The translations under genes were made by a program, and so were the position numbers. Positions 21,873 through 30,512 of a stretch of 64,000 nt of DNA are shown here, piece by piece. Numbering within the stretch: position 1 is the stretch's first letter; every line of letters begins with the position of its first letter. The notes beneath the pieces were generated by a model. The model ran no database searches, was not told where the DNA came from, and saw only the letters and a program-made list of their open reading frames with translations. The DNA lies in the NCBI RefSeq assembly GCF_014205295.1, contig NZ_JACHNF010000001.1, positions 2,108,001 through 2,172,000 of the forward strand, in the 5' to 3' direction. The stretch is from Kribbella solani. GTDB lineage: Bacteria; Actinomycetota; Actinomycetes; Propionibacteriales; Kribbellaceae.

Positions 21873-23561
21873 ATGACTGCTGGCGTCACCGCACCTGCCC
21901 GCAAACCGGCCCGCCCCCGCAAGGGCAAGAGCGAAGGTCAGTGGGCGCTCGGCTACCGCGAGCCGCTGAACAAGAACGAGGAGAACAAGAAGAACGACGA
22001 CGGCCTGAACGTCCGGGCCCGGATCGAGAACGTGTACGCGCACCGCGGCTTCGACTCGATCGACCCGGCCGATCTGCGCGGGCGGTTCCGCTGGTGGGGG
22101 CTGTACACCCAGCGCAAGCCCGGGATCGACGGCGGCAAGACCGCGACGCTCGAGCCGGAGGAGCTGGACGACCGCTACTTCATGATGCGGGTCCGGGTCG
22201 AGGGCGGGCAGCTGACCACCGAGCAGCTGCGGGTGATCGCGGAGATCTCCACCGAGTACGCGCGGGACACCGCCGACATCACCGATCGGCAGAACATCCA
22301 GCTGCACTGGATCGCGATCGAGGACGTCCCGGCGATCTGGCAGCGGCTCGAGGCGGTCGGCCTGTACACCACCGAGGCCTGCGGTGACGTACCGCGGGTG
22401 GTGATCGCCAGCCCGGTCGCGGGGATCGCGGCCGACGAGATCATCGACCCGACGCCGGCGATCGACGAGATCGTGTCGAAGTACATCGGGTCGGACGAGT
22501 TCTCCAACCTGCCGCGAAAGTTCAAGACCGCGCTCACCGGGCATCCGTCGCACGACGTCGTACCGGAGGTGAACGACATCGCGTTCGTCGGGGTCGTACA
22601 CCCCGAGCACGGACCGGGCTTCGACCTCTGGGTCGGCGGCGGCCTGTCGACGAACCCGATGCTCGCGCAGCGGCTGGGCACGTGGATTCCGCGCGAGGAG
22701 GTGGCCGAGGCGTGGTGGGGTGTCACCAGCATCTTCCGTGACTACGGCTACCGCCGGCTGCGGAACCGGGCCCGGTTGAAGTTCCTGGTCGCCGACTGGG
22801 GCGTGGAGAAGTTCCGTGAGGTGCTTGAGGAGAAGTACCTGAACCGGAAGCTGATCGACGGGCCGGCGCCGGAAGTGCCTGCGGTGCAAGGCGACCACAT
22901 CGGCGTACACAGGCAGCAGGACGGGAAGTACTTCGTCGGCATCGCGCCGGTCGTCGGCCGGGTTTCCGGTACGTCGCTGGCGAAGGTCGCGGACGTGGTC
23001 GCACGACACGGGTCGAACCGGATTCGTACCACCGCGCAGCAGAAGCTGCTCGTACTGGACGTGGACGAGGCGCAGGTGGACTCGCTGGTCGCCGAGCTGG
23101 ACGCACTGGGGTTCCAGGCGAACCCGTCGGCCTGGCGGCGGAACACGATGGCCTGCACCGGAATCGAGTTCTGCAAGCTGGCGATCGTCGAGACCAAGGC
23201 GAAGGCGGCCCGGCTGATCGAAGAGCTCGAGGAGCGGATTCCGGAGCTGGACGTACCGATCACGGTGAACCTGAACGGCTGCCCGAACTCCTGCGCCCGG
23301 ATCCAGACCGCCGACATCGGCCTCAAGGGCCAGCTGGTGCTGGATGCCGACGGCAACCAGGTGCCCGGGTACCAGGTGCACCTCGGCGGCGGCCTCGGGC
23401 TGGACGCCGGCTTCGGCCGGAAGCTGCGCGGTCACAAGGTGACCGCCGACGACCTGACCGACTACGTCGAGCGGGTCACCCAGAACTACCTGAAGGAGCG
23501 CAACGAGGGCGAGCGCTTCGCCCAGTGGGTCACCCGAGCGGACGAGGAGGCACTCCAATGA
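21873..23561 (+). CDS. sir: ferredoxin-dependent sulfite reductase (nitrite/sulfite reductase family)
   Basis: A 562-residue siroheme/4Fe-4S hemoprotein that reduces sulfite to sulfide with six electrons from ferredoxin. Two ferrodoxin-like repeats are seen. The cluster ligands are MACTGIEFCKLA and NLNGCPNSCAR (C-X5-C and C-X3-C). Arg and Lys residues for siroheme and substrate binding lie in ITDRQNIQLHWI and LPRKFKTALTG. Nitrite reductase is a close alternative on sequence alone, but the operon context (cysH, cysD, cysN, chelatase, cysteine leader) decides for sulfite. ATG at 21873 is chosen at the start of the conserved basic N-terminus. Its stop overlaps the next start (ATGA). Confidence 0.93.
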   Translation: MTAGVTAPARKPARPRKGKSEGQWALGYREPLNKNEENKKNDDGLNVRARIENVYAHRGFDSIDPADLRGRFRWWGLYTQRKPGIDGGKTATLEPEELDDRYFMMRVRVEGGQLTTEQLRVIAEISTEYARDTADITDRQNIQLHWIAIEDVPAIWQRLEAVGLYTTEACGDVPRVVIASPVAGIAADEIIDPTPAIDEIVSKYIGSDEFSNLPRKFKTALTGHPSHDVVPEVNDIAFVGVVHPEHGPGFDLWVGGGLSTNPMLAQRLGTWIPREEVAEAWWGVTSIFRDYGYRRLRNRARLKFLVADWGVEKFREVLEEKYLNRKLIDGPAPEVPAVQGDHIGVHRQQDGKYFVGIAPVVGRVSGTSLAKVADVVARHGSNRIRTTAQQKLLVLDVDEAQVDSLVAELDALGFQANPSAWRRNTMACTGIEFCKLAIVETKAKAARLIEELEERIPELDVPITVNLNGCPNSCARIQTADIGLKGQLVLDADGNQVPGYQVHLGGGLGLDAGFGRKLRGHKVTADDLTDYVERVTQNYLKERNEGERFAQWVTRADEEALQ

Positions 23562-23707
23562 GTGAGCGGGCTGCACCTCTGTACTGCCCCTATTGCGGAG
23601 ACGAGGACCTCCGGCCCTCCGACGAAGGCCACGGTGCGTGGGAGTGCCGGCCGTGTGCGCGGGTGTTCCAGCTGAAGATGATCGGACTGCGGGTGACGGT
23701 GGAATGA
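23558..23707 (+). CDS. 49-aa zinc-ribbon protein of the sulfur operon
   Basis: A tiny protein with CPYCGDED and, 19 residues later, CRPCARVFQL, a four-Cys zinc or iron site. Both ends overlap neighbours by ATGA (sulfite reductase at 23558, cysH at 23704), so its translation is tightly coupled and stoichiometric. Small proteins of this kind recur between sir and cysH in actinobacteria but I know of no demonstrated function. A cluster-delivery or electron-transfer role for the two adjacent 4Fe-4S enzymes would be an inference. Confidence 0.82.
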   Translation: MSERAAPLYCPYCGDEDLRPSDEGHGAWECRPCARVFQLKMIGLRVTVE

Positions 23708-24390
23708 GTACGGACCTGAAGACGCTCGCCGAGGAGGCGAACGAACGGCTCGCGGACGCGTCGCCGGTGGAGGTACTCACCTGGGCGCGGGAGACGTTCG
23801 GCGACCAGCTGGTGGTGACCGCCTCGATGGCCGACGGCGCGCTCCCCCACCTCGCCGCCGCCGCGGCGCCCGGCGTGGACGTGCTGTTCCTCGACACCGG
23901 CTACCACTTCGCGGAGACGATCGGTACCCGGGACGCGGTCGCCGCGACGCTGCCGATCCACCTGATCAACGCGCTGCCGAAGCAGACCGTGGCCGAGCAG
24001 GACGCCGAGTACGGCGAGAAGCTGCACGACCGCGAACCGAACAAGTGCTGCGCGCTCCGCAAGGTCGAGCCGCTGAACCGCTACCTGTCCGGGTACAAGG
24101 CGTGGGTCACCGGCATCCGCCGCGAAGAGGCGCCGACCCGCGCGAACACTCCCGTCGTCGAGTACGACGAGAAGCGCGACATGGTGAAGCTCAACCCGAT
24201 CGCGCCGTGGACGCAGGACGACCTGGACACGTACATCCAGGACAACGGCGTACTCGTGAACCTGCTGCAGTACGACGGCTACCCGTCGATCGGCTGCGAG
24301 CCGTGCACCCAACGCGTCGCCCCGGGTGAAGATGCCCGCAGCGGGCGCTGGGCCGGTACCGGCAAGGTGGAATGCGGGTTGCACACATGA
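23704..24390 (+). CDS. cysH: assimilatory APS/PAPS reductase
   Basis: A 228-residue protein of the PAPS-reductase fold. The P-loop region reads VVTASMADGALPHL, and DTGYHFAET binds the nucleotide. The cluster cysteines of the bacterial APS-reducing subgroup are present (NKCCALRKVE and IGCEPCTQR), together with the catalytic C-terminal ECGLHT. Presence of both Cys pairs indicates a 4Fe-4S enzyme using APS directly, as in mycobacteria; no cysC kinase is seen in the operon, which agrees. ATG at 23704 overlaps the small zinc-ribbon stop. Confidence 0.94.
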   Translation: MSTDLKTLAEEANERLADASPVEVLTWARETFGDQLVVTASMADGALPHLAAAAAPGVDVLFLDTGYHFAETIGTRDAVAATLPIHLINALPKQTVAEQDAEYGEKLHDREPNKCCALRKVEPLNRYLSGYKAWVTGIRREEAPTRANTPVVEYDEKRDMVKLNPIAPWTQDDLDTYIQDNGVLVNLLQYDGYPSIGCEPCTQRVAPGEDARSGRWAGTGKVECGLHT

Positions 24391-25286
24391 CCGCGACGGT
24401 GACAGAGCTCGACGCTCTGGAGAGTGAATCCATCTTCGTGTTCCGCGAGGTGGCGGCGGAGTTCGAGCGGCCGGTGATCCTGTTCTCCGGTGGCAAGGAT
24501 TCGATCGTGATGCTGCACCTGGCGCGGAAGGCGTTCGCGCCGGCCGGCGTGCCGTTCACGTTGCTGCATGTGGACACCGGGCACAACTTCCCCGAGGTGC
24601 TCGCGTACCGCGATTCCGTGGTCGAGCAGCTCGGGTTGCGGCTGGAGGTCGCGCGGGTCGAGGAGTACCTCGCCGACGGCCGGCTGCGGGAGCGTACCGA
24701 CGGGACGCGGAACCAGTTGCAGACGATTCCGTTGCTGGACGCAATCAACGGGCACCGGTTCGACGCGGTGTTCGGCGGCGGCCGGCGGGACGAGGAGCGG
24801 GCCCGGGCGAAGGAGCGGATCTTCAGCCTGCGCGACGAGTTCGGGCAGTGGGACCCGCGGAACCAGCGGCCGGAGTTGTGGTCGCTGTACAACGGCAAAC
24901 ACCGGCCGGGCGAGCACGTCCGGGTGTTCCCGCTGTCGAACTGGACCGAGCTCGACGTCTGGAACTACATCGAGCGCGAAGGCATCCCGTTGCCGTCGAT
25001 CTACTACGCGCACGAGCGGGACGTGTTCGAGCGCGACGGCATGTTGCTTGCCGTCGGCCCCTACTCACGGCCGCGCGACGGCGAAACAGTTGCCCAGCGC
25101 ACCGTCCGGTACCGGACCGTCGGCGACATGTCCTGCACCGGCGCGGTGGCCAGCGACGCGACGACGGCGGCCGAGGTCGTGATCGAGGTCGCGGCCAGCG
25201 AGATCACCGAACGTGGCGCCACCCGCGCCGACGACCGGGCCAGCGAGGCCGCGATGGAAGACCGCAAGCGAGAGGGGTACTTCTAA
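24387..25286 (+). CDS. cysD: sulfate adenylyltransferase subunit 2
   Basis: A 299-residue PP-loop ATPase with FSGGKDSIVMLHLARKA as the pyrophosphate-binding loop, followed by LHVDTGHNFPEV and FGGGRRDEERARAKERIFS. With CysN it forms ATP sulfurylase, making APS from sulfate and ATP. The start ATG at 24387 overlaps the cysH stop (ATGA), and the stop overlaps the cysN start by one base (TAATG). Confidence 0.96.
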   Translation: MTATVTELDALESESIFVFREVAAEFERPVILFSGGKDSIVMLHLARKAFAPAGVPFTLLHVDTGHNFPEVLAYRDSVVEQLGLRLEVARVEEYLADGRLRERTDGTRNQLQTIPLLDAINGHRFDAVFGGGRRDEERARAKERIFSLRDEFGQWDPRNQRPELWSLYNGKHRPGEHVRVFPLSNWTELDVWNYIEREGIPLPSIYYAHERDVFERDGMLLAVGPYSRPRDGETVAQRTVRYRTVGDMSCTGAVASDATTAAEVVIEVAASEITERGATRADDRASEAAMEDRKREGYF

Positions 25287-26584
25287 TGGGCGCCGCTGAG
25301 CACACCCTCTTGCGTCTTGCGACCGCGGGATCGGTCGACGACGGCAAGTCCACGCTGGTCGGCCGGTTGCTGCACGACTGCAAGGCGATCCTCGCCGACC
25401 AGATCGCGCACGTGAAGACCGTGTCCGAGGCGCGCGGCGGCGACTTCGACTTCGCGCTGCTCACGGACGGTCTCCGAGCCGAACGTGAGCAGGGCATCAC
25501 GATCGACGTCGCGTACCGGTACTTCGCCACCGACAAGCGGTCCTTCATCCTGGCCGACTGCCCCGGCCACGTGCAGTACACCCGGAACACCGTCACCGGC
25601 GCATCCACCGCGGACGTCGTGATCATCCTCGTGGACGCGCGGCACGGCGTACTCGAACAGACCCGCCGGCACCTCGCGGTCGCCGGCCTGCTCCGCGTAC
25701 CGCACGTGGTGCTCGCGGTGAACAAGATCGACCTGGTCGGGTACGACGAGGCGGTGTACACCAAGATCGCCGAGGACGTCGGCGAGGTCGCCGACCAGCT
25801 CGGGATCGCGGACCTGCAGGCCATTCCGGTGTCCGCGCTGGTCGGTGACAACGTGGTGGAGCGGTCCGCGCAGACACCCTGGTACGACGGGCCGACACTG
25901 CTCGAGCTGCTGGAGAACGCAGGAGGGCGTACTGACACCTCGCAACAGCCGCTGCGCTTCCCGGTTCAGTACGTGATCCGGCCGCAGACCGACGACCAGT
26001 ACCGCGACTACCGCGGGTACACCGGAACCGTTGCCTCCGGCACCGTCACGGTCGGCGACCAGGTGATCGTGCTGCCGGCCGGCCGCCGTACCTCGGTCGC
26101 CGGCATCGACCGGCCCATCGTCACCGCGACCAGCACCGCGGTGGCCGAGCGGCCGTCCGCGGTCGCCGGCGAAGCGGTCACGGTCCGGCTCGCCGACGAC
26201 ATCGACGTCGCCCGCGGCTCGGTCATCGTCGCCGCGGAGGCCTCCCCCGGTACGCGCCGGGAGCTGGCCGCCACCGTCAGCTGGCTGTCCGACCGGCCAC
26301 TGACCGTCGGGGCCCGGGTGCTGATCAAGCACACCACCACCAGCGCGCAGGCGATCGTCACCAAGATCACCGGCGCGCTGGACCTCGACACGCTCGGCGT
26401 CATCGACGCCGCCGAGCTCCACCTGAACGACATCGGCAAGGTGCAACTCAAGATCGCCGCGCCACTCGCCGCCGACCCGTACTCCCGCAACACCATCACC
26501 GGATCATTCCTGCTGATCGACGCCCACGACGGGTGGACGCTGGCAGCCGGCATGATCGACGACGAAGAAGGGGAACTGCTGTGA
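25286..26584 (+). CDS. cysN: sulfate adenylyltransferase subunit 1 (GTPase)
   Basis: A 432-residue translation-factor-like GTPase with G1 AGSVDDGKSTLVGRLL, switch EREQGITIDVAYRYF, G3 DCPGHVQYTRN and G4 NKIDLV, followed by two beta-barrel domains. GTP hydrolysis drives APS formation by CysD. It ends at the barrels, without the C-terminal APS kinase (CysC) domain found in mycobacterial CysNC, so the pathway passes through APS rather than PAPS. The GTGA overlap with the next gene keeps the operon continuous. Confidence 0.96.
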   Translation: MGAAEHTLLRLATAGSVDDGKSTLVGRLLHDCKAILADQIAHVKTVSEARGGDFDFALLTDGLRAEREQGITIDVAYRYFATDKRSFILADCPGHVQYTRNTVTGASTADVVIILVDARHGVLEQTRRHLAVAGLLRVPHVVLAVNKIDLVGYDEAVYTKIAEDVGEVADQLGIADLQAIPVSALVGDNVVERSAQTPWYDGPTLLELLENAGGRTDTSQQPLRFPVQYVIRPQTDDQYRDYRGYTGTVASGTVTVGDQVIVLPAGRRTSVAGIDRPIVTATSTAVAERPSAVAGEAVTVRLADDIDVARGSVIVAAEASPGTRRELAATVSWLSDRPLTVGARVLIKHTTTSAQAIVTKITGALDLDTLGVIDAAELHLNDIGKVQLKIAAPLAADPYSRNTITGSFLLIDAHDGWTLAAGMIDDEEGELL

Positions 26585-27375
26585 CTGCTCCAGCGCTCGT
26601 GATCCTCGCCCACGGCAGCCGCGACCCGCGCTCGGCCGCCACCGTCCACTCGCTGGTGAAGTGCCTGCGGGAGATGCGTGCCGACCTGCGGATCGAAGCC
26701 TCCTTCCTCGACCACTGCCCGCCGACGCCGTTCCAGGTCCTCGGCAAACTCGCCGCCGAAGGTGTCGAGGAGATCGTCGTCCTGCCGCTGCTGCTGTCGG
26801 CCGCGTACCACGCGCGCACCGACGTACCCGCCGTCATCGACGAGGCCCGCGCCCGGTACCCGCACCTGCGGATCATCGCGTCCGACGTGCTCGGGTACGA
26901 CGAGACGCTGCTCGAGGTCCTCGACCGGCGGATGCGCGCCGAGCTGAAGGACGGCCGCGTACGCGAGCTGGACGCGCTGGTCCTGGCCTGCGCCGGTTCG
27001 AGCGACTCGCACGCGAACGCGAGCGTCACCCGCCTGGCCCGCCTGTGGGGCCAGCGGCACAAGCTGCCGGTCACCGCCGCGTTCGTCTGCGCCGCGTCGC
27101 CGTCACCGGCCGAGGCCGTCCTGCAGTGGCGGCTGGAGGGCCGTCGCCACGTGGCGGTCGGTTCCCTCTTCCTCGCGCCTGGTGTCCTCCCGGACCGCGC
27201 CGAGTCCACGTCGCGTCGAGCCGGCGCGGTCGCCGTCTCGCGCCCGCTGGGCGTCAGCACCGAGGTGGCCCGCCTGGTCCTGCTCCGCTACGGCGTGGCC
27301 GGCCTGGACCTGCTCACCCTGGAGCCGGCGCCGCGCCCGGTCCTCGCCCGCCCCGAGCTGGTGCGTACCGCCTAG
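26581..27375 (+). CDS. sirohydrochlorin chelatase (CbiX/SirB family)
   Basis: A 264-residue two-lobed chelatase. The first lobe starts LVILAHGSRDPRSAATV, holding the metal-site His, and ends near LPLLLSAAYHARTDVP with the second His; the second lobe (ALVLACAGSSDSHAN) is a degenerate copy. It inserts Fe (siroheme) or Co (cobalamin) into sirohydrochlorin. Its place as the last gene of the sulfite reductase operon argues for siroheme supply. GTG at 26581 overlaps the cysN stop. Its stop codon shares the four bases CTAG with the convergent oxidase gene. Confidence 0.9.
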   Translation: MTAPALVILAHGSRDPRSAATVHSLVKCLREMRADLRIEASFLDHCPPTPFQVLGKLAAEGVEEIVVLPLLLSAAYHARTDVPAVIDEARARYPHLRIIASDVLGYDETLLEVLDRRMRAELKDGRVRELDALVLACAGSSDSHANASVTRLARLWGQRHKLPVTAAFVCAASPSPAEAVLQWRLEGRRHVAVGSLFLAPGVLPDRAESTSRRAGAVAVSRPLGVSTEVARLVLLRYGVAGLDLLTLEPAPRPVLARPELVRTA

Positions 27376-28493
27376 AACCGGTGTGGATCGACGAAGGAGG
27401 CGTCCGCGAATGGCGTCTCCTTCGTCGTCACCTGGGCGAGCAACTCGCCGATCCCGGCGCAGTGCTTGAAGCCGTGCCCGTTGTCACCGCCGGCGATCAC
27501 CAGCCGCTCGTCGTACCGGCCGACGAGGAACTGCCCGTCCGGCGTGTCGGTCACCATGCACGGAATCGCCTTCACCGGCGCCGGATCGAGCCCCGGAAAC
27601 GCCCGGCCGACCGCGGCCGCGAGCTCCGCGATGTCCGCCACCGGATGGATGTACCGATCCAGCTCGTCCGGGTCGAAACCGGTCCGGTGTGACCCACCGT
27701 CGAGTCCGACCTTCACACCGAATCCGTCGTCCGACCCGTGCCCCCACAGCCCGCGGCCGTCCGCGAGCTCCCAGATGAAGGACGGGAAGTTCGCCAGCCG
27801 GAACGCCTCCGACTCCGGGTCAGCCGGCTGGAACCAGAACAAGGGCGTACGTCGCGGGGTCGCCGGCAGACCCGGAACCAGCTTGCCGAGCCATGCACCG
27901 GCGCAGACCACGACCTGTTCGGCCGCGATGTCCACGGTCGGCGTCCGTACGATGACCTCGTCCGCGCGTACGTCGATCTCGGTGACCATCGTGTGTGGGT
28001 AGACGGTCGCGCCCAACCGCCGCGCCTCGGCAACCTGCGCGCGTACCGTCGGCTCCGCGTAGCAGATGCCCGCGCCCGGGTCCCACACGGCGACATCGCC
28101 AGGCTCCAGGTTGTACTGCGGGAACCGGGTCCGGAGCTCCTGGTGGGACAGATCGCCGGTCGACGCGCCGATCGCGGCCGCCTTGCGCGCGCCCGTCACC
28201 GGTGCGCTGGTAAGGCTGCCGACGTTGAGCGATCCGGTCTGGCGGACGTACGTCTCTCCCGTACGCTCACCCAGCTCGGTCCACAACGCGAGCGACTTGC
28301 GAGCGAGCTCGGTCAGCCCCGGATGCTCCATACACGCGACCCGGAACAGCCGCGTCGTCCCGTGCGACGACCCGAATGCGTGCCCGATCGCCTGCCGCTC
28401 GATGCCGACCACCCGCACCCCTCGCGCCGCCAGCCGCCACAACGCCGCCGATCCGAACGCCCCCAACCCGACAACCACCACATCAGTCCGCAT
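27372..28493 (-). CDS. solA: N-methyltryptophan/sarcosine-oxidase-type FAD amine oxidase
   Basis: A 373-residue monomeric flavoenzyme. The FAD-binding VVVGLGAFGSAALWRLA opens the protein, and SSHGTTRLFR is the family substrate-side motif. The covalent flavin Cys lies in VKAIPCMVTDTPDGQFLVG, and VIAGGDNGHGFKHCAGIGE closes the FAD site. MTOX and MSOX oxidise secondary amines of N-methyl amino acids to give formaldehyde and hydrogen peroxide; which N-methyl amino acid is used here is not certain. ATG at 28493 follows a GGGAGGG by seven bases. Confidence 0.85.
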   Translation of the reverse strand: MRTDVVVVGLGAFGSAALWRLAARGVRVVGIERQAIGHAFGSSHGTTRLFRVACMEHPGLTELARKSLALWTELGERTGETYVRQTGSLNVGSLTSAPVTGARKAAAIGASTGDLSHQELRTRFPQYNLEPGDVAVWDPGAGICYAEPTVRAQVAEARRLGATVYPHTMVTEIDVRADEVIVRTPTVDIAAEQVVVCAGAWLGKLVPGLPATPRRTPLFWFQPADPESEAFRLANFPSFIWELADGRGLWGHGSDDGFGVKVGLDGGSHRTGFDPDELDRYIHPVADIAELAAAVGRAFPGLDPAPVKAIPCMVTDTPDGQFLVGRYDERLVIAGGDNGHGFKHCAGIGELLAQVTTKETPFADASFVDPHRF

Positions 28494-28545
28494 CCCCTTA
28501 CCCTCCCCCACCCGGCGCGGACGCGTAAACCTAAGGTGCTGCCGG

Positions 28546-29403
28546 TCAGGTTGCCGCCAGGCGCTTCTTCTCCTTGGCGACGTCGAAGTCCGCGGTCGGC
28601 CAGTCCGGGTTCAGGTCCTTCAGGGTTTCCAGAAGGATCGTCGTGACCGCCCAGTTGCGGTACCACTTGCGGTCGCTCGGGATCACGTACCAGGGCGCTT
28701 CGTCGGTGTTACAGCGCTCGATCGCCGCGTGGTACGCGTCCATGTAGTCCGGCCAGAGCATCCGTTCGTCGACGTCACCGGGGTTGTACTTCCAGTGCTT
28801 GGTCGGGTCGTCGAGCCGGGCCTCCAGCCGGGTCTTCTGCTCCTCCGGCGAGATGTGCAGGTAGCACTTCACGATCGTCACGCCGCTCGCGGTCAGCTCG
28901 GCCTCGAACTCGTTGATCTGGTCGTACCGCCGGTTCCACACGTTCGGCGTGACCAGCTCGCGGACGCGCGCGATCAGCACGTCCTCGTAGTGCGACCGGT
29001 CGAAGATACCGATCATGCCGTGCCCGGGAACGGCCTGCCGAATCCGCCACAGGAACCCGCGCCGCTTCTCCGCCGGCGTCGGCGCCTTGAACGACGTGAT
29101 CTTCAGACCCTGCGGGTCCATCAGCCCCGCGCCGTGCCGGATCACCCCGCCCTTGCCGGAAGTGTCCATCCCCTGCAGGACCAGCAGGATGCTCCGCTCA
29201 CCACCGCTACGGCCCTCGGCGAACAAGCGCTCCTGCCAGTCCGACACCTCCGCGCCGAGGTTCCCCAGCGCGACCTTGCCGTCGTCCTTGCTGCCGTCGA
29301 ACCCGGCCGTCGAGCGGGTGTCGTACGTCGTCAGGTCGATCTCGCCGAGCGGTACGCGCAACTGGTCCCGGAGTCCCGCGGCCTTCGCCTTCTTCTTCGC
29401 CAT
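28546..29403 (-). CDS. PPK2-family polyphosphate kinase
   Basis: A 285-residue P-loop kinase of the PPK2 type, with Walker A in LVLQGMDTSGKGGVIRH, the basic FKAPTPAEKRRGFLWRI, Walker B/lid FDRSHYEDVLIARV, and conserved RWKYNP-like HWKYNPGDVDERMLW and WYVIPSDRKWYRNW. The single domain moves phosphate between polyphosphate and nucleotides; the subclass (NDP, NMP or both) cannot be set from the motifs alone. ATG at 29403 is used; an ATG at 29421 in frame adds six residues and cannot be excluded because neither start has a clear ribosome site. Confidence 0.9.
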   Translation of the reverse strand: MAKKKAKAAGLRDQLRVPLGEIDLTTYDTRSTAGFDGSKDDGKVALGNLGAEVSDWQERLFAEGRSGGERSILLVLQGMDTSGKGGVIRHGAGLMDPQGLKITSFKAPTPAEKRRGFLWRIRQAVPGHGMIGIFDRSHYEDVLIARVRELVTPNVWNRRYDQINEFEAELTASGVTIVKCYLHISPEEQKTRLEARLDDPTKHWKYNPGDVDERMLWPDYMDAYHAAIERCNTDEAPWYVIPSDRKWYRNWAVTTILLETLKDLNPDWPTADFDVAKEKKRLAAT

Positions 29404-29443
29404 CTCCACATCGTGCCTCATCCGCGGCCGAGTTCCACGGAAG

Positions 29444-30454
29444 TCAGGACGCGCGGGCGAGTGCGATCAATCGGGACAGCGCGCGCAGGTACTTCTTCCG
29501 GTACCCGCCTTTCAGCATGTCCGCGGAGAACAGCTGATCCAGCGGTACGCCACCGGCGACGAGCGGGAGGTCTCGGTCGTACATCCGGTCCGCGAGTACG
29601 ACCATCCGCAGCGCCACGTTCTCGTCCGTGAGTGGACGGATGTCGGTGATCCCGACCGTTTCGACACCGTCCAGCAGCGCGCCGTACTTGCTCGGGTGCA
29701 GCTCGGCGAGATGACGGTGCAGGTCGACAAAATGGTCACACGACGCGTACGGGCGCTCGGCCGCCGTCCGCTCGACCTTCTCGTCCGGCCAGGGGTCCGG
29801 CGCGACGGGCAGTCCGCGATGGCGATAGTCGGGGCCGTCCACCCGGCGTACGTCGAAATGCGCCGCTAGGCCCTGGATCTCGCGCAGGAAGTCGACCGCC
29901 TGGAACCGGCCCTCGCCGAGCTTGTCCGGCAAGGTATTCGACGTCGCGGCGAGCTCGACGCCGGCCGCGACCAGCTGGCCGAGCAGGCGCGAGATCAGCA
30001 TCGTGTCACCGGGGTCGTCCAGCTCGAACTCGTCGATGCAGATCAGCCGGTACGACGACAGTGCCTCGACCGCCGTACGCAGACCGAGCGCGCCGACCAG
30101 GTTCGTGAGCTCGACGAACGTGCAGTACATCTTCGGGCCGGACGACTCGTGCCACAGCGACGCGAGCAGGTGCGTCTTGCCGACGCCGAAGCCGCCGTCC
30201 AGGTAGATGCCGGGCTTGCCGGGGTCGGCGCGCGGCGCACGGAAACGGGACCAGAGCGACGGTGCCCGCCGGGGCGTCGCCAGCTTCGCGGCGCGGTCGG
30301 TGAGCAGCTCGAGTGCCGCGGTCTGCGACGGCTCGTCCGGATCCGGGCGGTACGTGGCGAAGCGCACGTCCGCGAACCGGGGCGGCGGCACGCACTCCGA
30401 CAGCAACCGCTCCGGTCCGACCTCCGGCCACCGCTCGCTCAACCGGATCACCAT
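29444..30454 (-). CDS. zapE: ZapE/AFG1-type AAA ATPase
   Basis: A 336-residue protein. Walker A is GIYLDGGFGVGKTHLLAS, Walker B is LICIDEFELDD, and sensor-1 is AATSNTLPDKL, all in the order of the AFG1/ZapE family. In E. coli ZapE binds FtsZ and helps Z-ring constriction under stress; in mitochondria AFG1 helps quality control. It diverges from the quinone-oxidoreductase-like gene, whose promoter carries a SoxR-like box, but the box is positioned for that gene only. Confidence 0.88.
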   Translation of the reverse strand: MVIRLSERWPEVGPERLLSECVPPPRFADVRFATYRPDPDEPSQTAALELLTDRAAKLATPRRAPSLWSRFRAPRADPGKPGIYLDGGFGVGKTHLLASLWHESSGPKMYCTFVELTNLVGALGLRTAVEALSSYRLICIDEFELDDPGDTMLISRLLGQLVAAGVELAATSNTLPDKLGEGRFQAVDFLREIQGLAAHFDVRRVDGPDYRHRGLPVAPDPWPDEKVERTAAERPYASCDHFVDLHRHLAELHPSKYGALLDGVETVGITDIRPLTDENVALRMVVLADRMYDRDLPLVAGGVPLDQLFSADMLKGGYRKKYLRALSRLIALARAS

Positions 30455-30474
30455 GCCGCAACCCTAGATCACCC

Positions 30475-30505
30475 TTGACCTCAACTATCCTTGAGGTCCT
30501 AGCGT
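30475..30505 (+). promoter_or_regulatory. SoxR/MerR-type promoter with overlapping operator
   Basis: TTGACC (-35), a 19-base spacer and TAGCGT (-10). The spacer carries GACCTCAA-N6-TTGAGGTC (30477-30498), a perfect 8-bp inverted repeat that matches the SoxR box form CCTCAA-N6-TTGAGG. The overlong 19-bp spacer is typical of promoters activated by MerR-family DNA twisting. The start of transcription would fall at or next to the GTG at 30513. Confidence 0.8.
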
Positions 30506-30512
30506 TCTGGCT

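Noticed and set aside
25286..26584. CysNC fusion
   Set aside because: The frame ends after the beta-barrel domains with no APS kinase P-loop; it is CysN alone.
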